The notes under the pieces were generated by a model. That model searched no databases, was not told the origin of the DNA, and saw nothing but the letters and a program-made list of their open reading frames with translations. Source: Caulobacteraceae bacterium (GTDB lineage: Bacteria > Pseudomonadota > Alphaproteobacteria > Caulobacterales > Caulobacteraceae). Taken from it: DNA of 63,250 bases. The stretch is taken from NCBI GenBank assembly GCA_019247715.1, contig JAFBAO010000070.1:1-63250 (forward strand), given 5' to 3'. Below are positions 60,509 through 63,250 of the stretch, piece after piece. The translations under genes were made by a program, and so were the position numbers. Each line of letters starts with the position of its first letter. The stretch's first letter is position 1.

Positions 60509-60596
60509 AGAGCACGATGCGAATCGTGCCCTCGCTTCAAGAGTCTGGAGCGCGTTCTGATCGCAAAAGCGATTCCACCTTTGCGGAACGCGCTCT
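60509..60596. repeat. Composite palindromic intergenic element
   Basis: Two hairpins in 88 bp. The first has arms GCACGAT/ATCGTGC (60512-60518 and 60523-60529) with a 4-base loop. The second has outer arms GAGCGCGTTC (60548-60557) and GAACGCGCTC (60586-60595), with an inner CGCAAAAGCG-type pairing. The layout resembles the dispersed AGAGC-type palindromes of alphaproteobacteria. Only one full copy is seen in this window. Confidence 0.65.
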
Positions 60597-60740
60597 GGGC
60601 GGGCGCTCGTCCTCGTCTCACAACGCCGGACGCCGAAAGGCAAGACCCGCCGCGAGCCAATCCTGGCGTCAGGCCTTACGGCGCAGCCGACGCCGTCGTA
60701 AAGGGCGGGGACGAGACATCGGTGACGAGGAGGAGAAGCC

Positions 60741-61625
60741 ATGGCCGCCCCCGAATTCGAGACCTTGATCTACGCGGCGGATGACGGGATCGCCACGATC
60801 ACCCTCAATCGCCCCGACCGGCTCAACGCCTTCAATAGCCAGATGATGGCGGACATGATCGCCGCCTTCGACGTCACCGACGCGGACGACGCGGTGAAGG
60901 CGGTGATCGTCACCGGGACCGGCCGGGCCTTCTGCGCCGGCGCCGACCTCGCCGCCGGCGGCGACACCTTCGATCGCCGGGGCGAGGAGGACCCGATCCG
61001 CAACTCGGGCTGGGTGGGCGACATCATCCGCGACGGCGGCGGCCGGCTGACCATGCGGATCTATGAGAGCCTGAAGCCGGTGATCGCAGCCTGCAACGGC
61101 GCGGCGGTGGGGGTGGGGGCCACGATGCAGTGCGCCATGGACCTGCGCCTGGCCTCGACGGAGGCGCGCTACGGCTTCGTCTTCAATCGCCGGGGTCTCA
61201 ATCCCGAGGCGGCCTCCTCCTGGTTCCTGCCGCGCCTGGTGGGCGTCCAGACGGCGCTGGAATGGTGTTACACCGGCCGCATCTTTCCGGCCGCGGAGGC
61301 CAAGGAGAAGGGCCTGGTCCGTTCGCTCCACGCTCCCGAGGACCTCCTGCCCGCCGCCCGCGCCCTCGCTCGCGAGATCATCGACAACGCCGCCCCGGTC
61401 TCGGTGGCCCTGACCCGGCAGCTGCTCTGGCGCATGGTCGGCGCCACCCATCCCATGGAGGCCCACATGGCCGACAGCCGCGCGATCCAGGCCCGCGGCG
61501 CGCAGGCGGACGTACGCGAGGGGGTGGGCGCCTTCCTCGAGAAGCGGCCTGCGAAGTTCCCCGACCGGGTCTCCAAGGACCTCCCCGATATCTGGGATTT
61601 CTATCCGGCGCACGAGTTCCGCTGA
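60741..61625 (+). CDS. Enoyl-CoA hydratase/isomerase (crotonase) family protein
   Basis: A 294-residue crotonase. The oxyanion-hole segment is TGRAFCAGADLAAG and the second is NGAAVGVGATM, with the catalytic-glutamate block GLNPEAASSWFLPRLVG. The ATG at 60741 has GAGGAGAAG just upstream. The C-terminus ends DIWDFYPAHEF, which is shared by a subgroup of hydratases. Likely hydrates enoyl-CoA in beta-oxidation; the exact chain length is not known. Its neighbour on the other strand is a MaoC-type hydratase. Confidence 0.93.
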   Translation: MAAPEFETLIYAADDGIATITLNRPDRLNAFNSQMMADMIAAFDVTDADDAVKAVIVTGTGRAFCAGADLAAGGDTFDRRGEEDPIRNSGWVGDIIRDGGGRLTMRIYESLKPVIAACNGAAVGVGATMQCAMDLRLASTEARYGFVFNRRGLNPEAASSWFLPRLVGVQTALEWCYTGRIFPAAEAKEKGLVRSLHAPEDLLPAARALAREIIDNAAPVSVALTRQLLWRMVGATHPMEAHMADSRAIQARGAQADVREGVGAFLEKRPAKFPDRVSKDLPDIWDFYPAHEFR

Positions 61626-61683
61626 TTAGGCAACGAGCGGTTAACGCGGTTTTGGTCTCATCGGGGCGAGCTGGGCCAGACCG

Positions 61684-62910
61684 ATGAGCGACACCCACCC
61701 GCCTGCCGCCGCCGAGGTGGCGTTCGCCCCCGCCGAGGGGACGCCTCACCGCGCGCGGCTGGCGCTGCTCAAACGACTCGCCGACATCGTCAGCCTGCCG
61801 TCGAGCCGGGTGAACGCCTTCGAGCGGGCGGTGGTCGCCGACCTGCTGGTGGAGATCCTCCGCGACGCCGATTTCGACGAACGCGCGCGGGTTGCGCGAC
61901 GGGTGGCCGTCCTCACCGAGATTCCGAACTGCCTGATCAGGCTCTTCCTGCGCGATGACATCGACATCGCCGATCCGCTGCTGGGCGAGTCCGCCGCGCT
62001 GAGCGACGCCGACCTCTTGGACTGCATCCGCAACGCCACCGGCGCCCACCGCCGGATGATCGCCATGCGCCGGGGCGTCTCGGAGGTGGTCGCCGAGGCT
62101 CTGGTGGAAGGCGGCGAGACCCTGGTGGTCGAGGCCCTGCTGCGGAACGACCAGGCGCGGCTCTCCCACGCGGCGGTGGAGGTCCTGGTTGCCATGAGCC
62201 GCCAGCAGGGACAGCTGATCCCCATGCTGCTGCGGCGGCCTGAGGTGCGGCCGAGCCAGGCCTACGTTCTGTTCTGGTGGGCCGAGGCCGACGCCCGGCG
62301 GGCGATCCTGCAAAGGTTCGCCGTCTCGCGCGAGGTCCTGCAGGACGCGGTCGGCGATGTCTTCCCGATGGCGGCCGAGGAAGGCTGGCAGGACGCCCTG
62401 ACGCGCAAGGCCCTGCAGTTCATCGAGCGCCGGCAACGCAACCGCGCGGCGATCGACAAGAGCCCCTACGCCAGCCTGGAGGATGCGGTGGAGGCCGCCG
62501 TCGCCGGCGGCATGACCCGCGAACTGGCCGAGGAGATCTCCTATCTCGCCGGGCTCAAGCCGATGACCGGCGCGAAGATCATGGCCGACCTCGGCGGCGA
62601 AGCCCTGGCGGTAATGTGCAAGGCCGCCGGCCTGCCGCGGAGCGCCCTTGCGAGCTTGTGGCGGGCGCTCGGCCGGCTCGACGACAGCCAGGCGACTTCC
62701 GCCGCCGCCACACGGATGATCGCCACCTACGACATGATCGCCGTGGACCGCGCGCAGACGGTGCTGCGCTACTGGAACTGGTCCTTGAGCTCGGCCATGA
62801 GTCCGGCCCTGATCCGGGCGATCCGGGAGGAGGACGGCGCGCCCCTGGACGAGCTTTCGGTCCCGCAGCGCACCGCCATGCTGGCGTTCGCCGACGACTT
62901 CAAGGCCTAG
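61684..62910 (+). CDS. DUF2336 domain protein
   Basis: A 408-residue, all-helical, repeat-rich cytosolic protein. The pattern of short helices (RARLALLKRLADIVSLPSS, VVADLLVEILRDADFDERA, HAAVEVLVAMSRQQGQLIP) suggests HEAT-like solenoid repeats. DUF2336 genes are common and of unknown function in alphaproteobacteria. It begins 58 bp after the crotonase stop and is followed by a long spacer and mucR. Confidence 0.88.
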   Translation: MSDTHPPAAAEVAFAPAEGTPHRARLALLKRLADIVSLPSSRVNAFERAVVADLLVEILRDADFDERARVARRVAVLTEIPNCLIRLFLRDDIDIADPLLGESAALSDADLLDCIRNATGAHRRMIAMRRGVSEVVAEALVEGGETLVVEALLRNDQARLSHAAVEVLVAMSRQQGQLIPMLLRRPEVRPSQAYVLFWWAEADARRAILQRFAVSREVLQDAVGDVFPMAAEEGWQDALTRKALQFIERRQRNRAAIDKSPYASLEDAVEAAVAGGMTRELAEEISYLAGLKPMTGAKIMADLGGEALAVMCKAAGLPRSALASLWRALGRLDDSQATSAAATRMIATYDMIAVDRAQTVLRYWNWSLSSAMSPALIRAIREEDGAPLDELSVPQRTAMLAFADDFKA

Positions 62911-63133
62911 CCCGCCGTTCGGAGCGCTCGCAAAGCCTTCCGACGCCTCAAATCGCAAGACGGCATTTCCGGCCAGCAATCCGGGATTTCACTTGGCTCA
63001 TCTTCGCTGTGGAGCGGCGAAATCAGTTTGCAAACAGCTCTTGTAAGATTGGTGCGCCTTCTATAAGAACCCGACCACTGATCTCAGGAATCGGATCGAA
63101 TTCCTTCTATTCGGGGTGCGCGGGACATAGGTC
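62911..63133. promoter_or_regulatory. 223-bp AT-richer leader upstream of the MucR gene
   Basis: Composition falls from the window average around 62990-63110, with runs such as TTTGCAAACAGCTCTTGTAAG and TCTATAAGAACC. This is expected for a MucR/Ros promoter, since these regulators bind AT-rich targets and often repress themselves. No gene is seen. Confidence 0.4.
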
Positions 63134-63250
63134 ATGGACGAAAAATCTGAAGTCATTGAGATGACGGCCGACATCGTGTCGGCCTACGTCGGCAACAACA
63201 CCATCGCCACCGGCGATCTTCCAGCCCTCATCCAGAGCGTTCATCGGGCC
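63134..63250 (+). CDS. MucR/Ros family transcriptional regulator, 5' part only
   Basis: 39 codons before the window ends. MDEKSEVIEMTADIVSAYVG and NTIATGDLPALIQSVH match the conserved N-terminus of MucR proteins. The zinc-finger DNA-binding domain lies outside the window. In Caulobacter and rhizobia MucR proteins control cell-cycle, surface polysaccharide and motility genes. Identity is fairly sure from the N-terminus alone. Confidence 0.85.
   Translation, partial: MDEKSEVIEMTADIVSAYVGNNTIATGDLPALIQSVHRA

Noticed and set aside
58919..60742. 607-codon minus-strand frame over the protease and hydratase genes
   Set aside because: It mixes antisense of the protease with an out-of-frame reading of the MaoC gene.

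Overview
The window is about 63 kb of very GC-rich, densely coding chromosome from an alphaproteobacterium, most likely a member of the Caulobacteraceae (Phenylobacterium or Caulobacter type). The evidence is gene content and order recalled from that family: lysC-ptsP-RodZ-like-ispG-prmC-DUF4167 together, a DUF2336 gene beside a MucR/Ros regulator, a MASE1 hybrid kinase, and CCCTCCC/GGGAGGG intergenic hairpins. No phage, transposase, integrase, plasmid or CRISPR locus is visible.

Layout. 1-2567 holds most of pepN. 2636-7521 holds a conserved unknown, a degenerate hybrid histidine kinase (its H-box histidine is alanine) and an intact MASE1-PAS hybrid kinase. 7518-9518 holds a DsbA-like/NhaA fusion directly downstream of tRNA-Met. 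9558-15815 is a metabolic block: an L-2-hydroxyglutarate oxidase-like enzyme, a fused indolepyruvate:ferredoxin oxidoreductase, and a divergent Lrp-type regulator coupled to a pirin. 15812-20189 carries pgsA, a small membrane protein, a 3Fe-4S ferredoxin, uvrC and ubiG. 20307-28946 is the housekeeping run lysC, ptsP, RodZ-like, ispG, prmC and DUF4167. 29036-33632 has an alpha/beta hydrolase, clpB behind a possible heat-shock promoter, and a MobA-like protein.

33678-42050 is the most striking locus: a minus-strand operon coding for a 2,117-residue soluble kinase with eleven 92-residue poly-HAMP repeats, a GAF domain, a kinase core and three receivers, followed by a REC-kinase-REC protein and a small conserved unknown that may start at a CTG overlapping the previous stop. 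The 449-bp region upstream contains a near-perfect 21-bp palindrome and two DnaA-box-like sites one helical turn apart.

42500-46186 has three glycosyltransferase genes, probably for a surface polysaccharide. 46324-53846 is mixed: cutA, a VOC protein, a secreted unknown, an acyl-CoA synthetase-like enzyme, a TSUP transporter, an MscS channel with a pentapeptide minisatellite, DUF488 and a one-helix micropeptide. 54027-60013 has a CHASE3-PAS hybrid kinase, a GNAT enzyme overlapping oligopeptidase B, and an exported trypsin-like protease. 60043-63250 has a MaoC-type hydratase, a composite palindromic element, a crotonase, DUF2336 and the start of a MucR regulator.

Five sensor-kinase-type proteins (four apparently active, one degenerate) in 63 kb is the main functional theme. 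Starts were chosen by reading frame, family N-terminus and Shine-Dalgarno spacing. Several are non-ATG (TTG, GTG, possibly CTG) and are flagged. No database search was possible, so family assignments rest on motif recognition.
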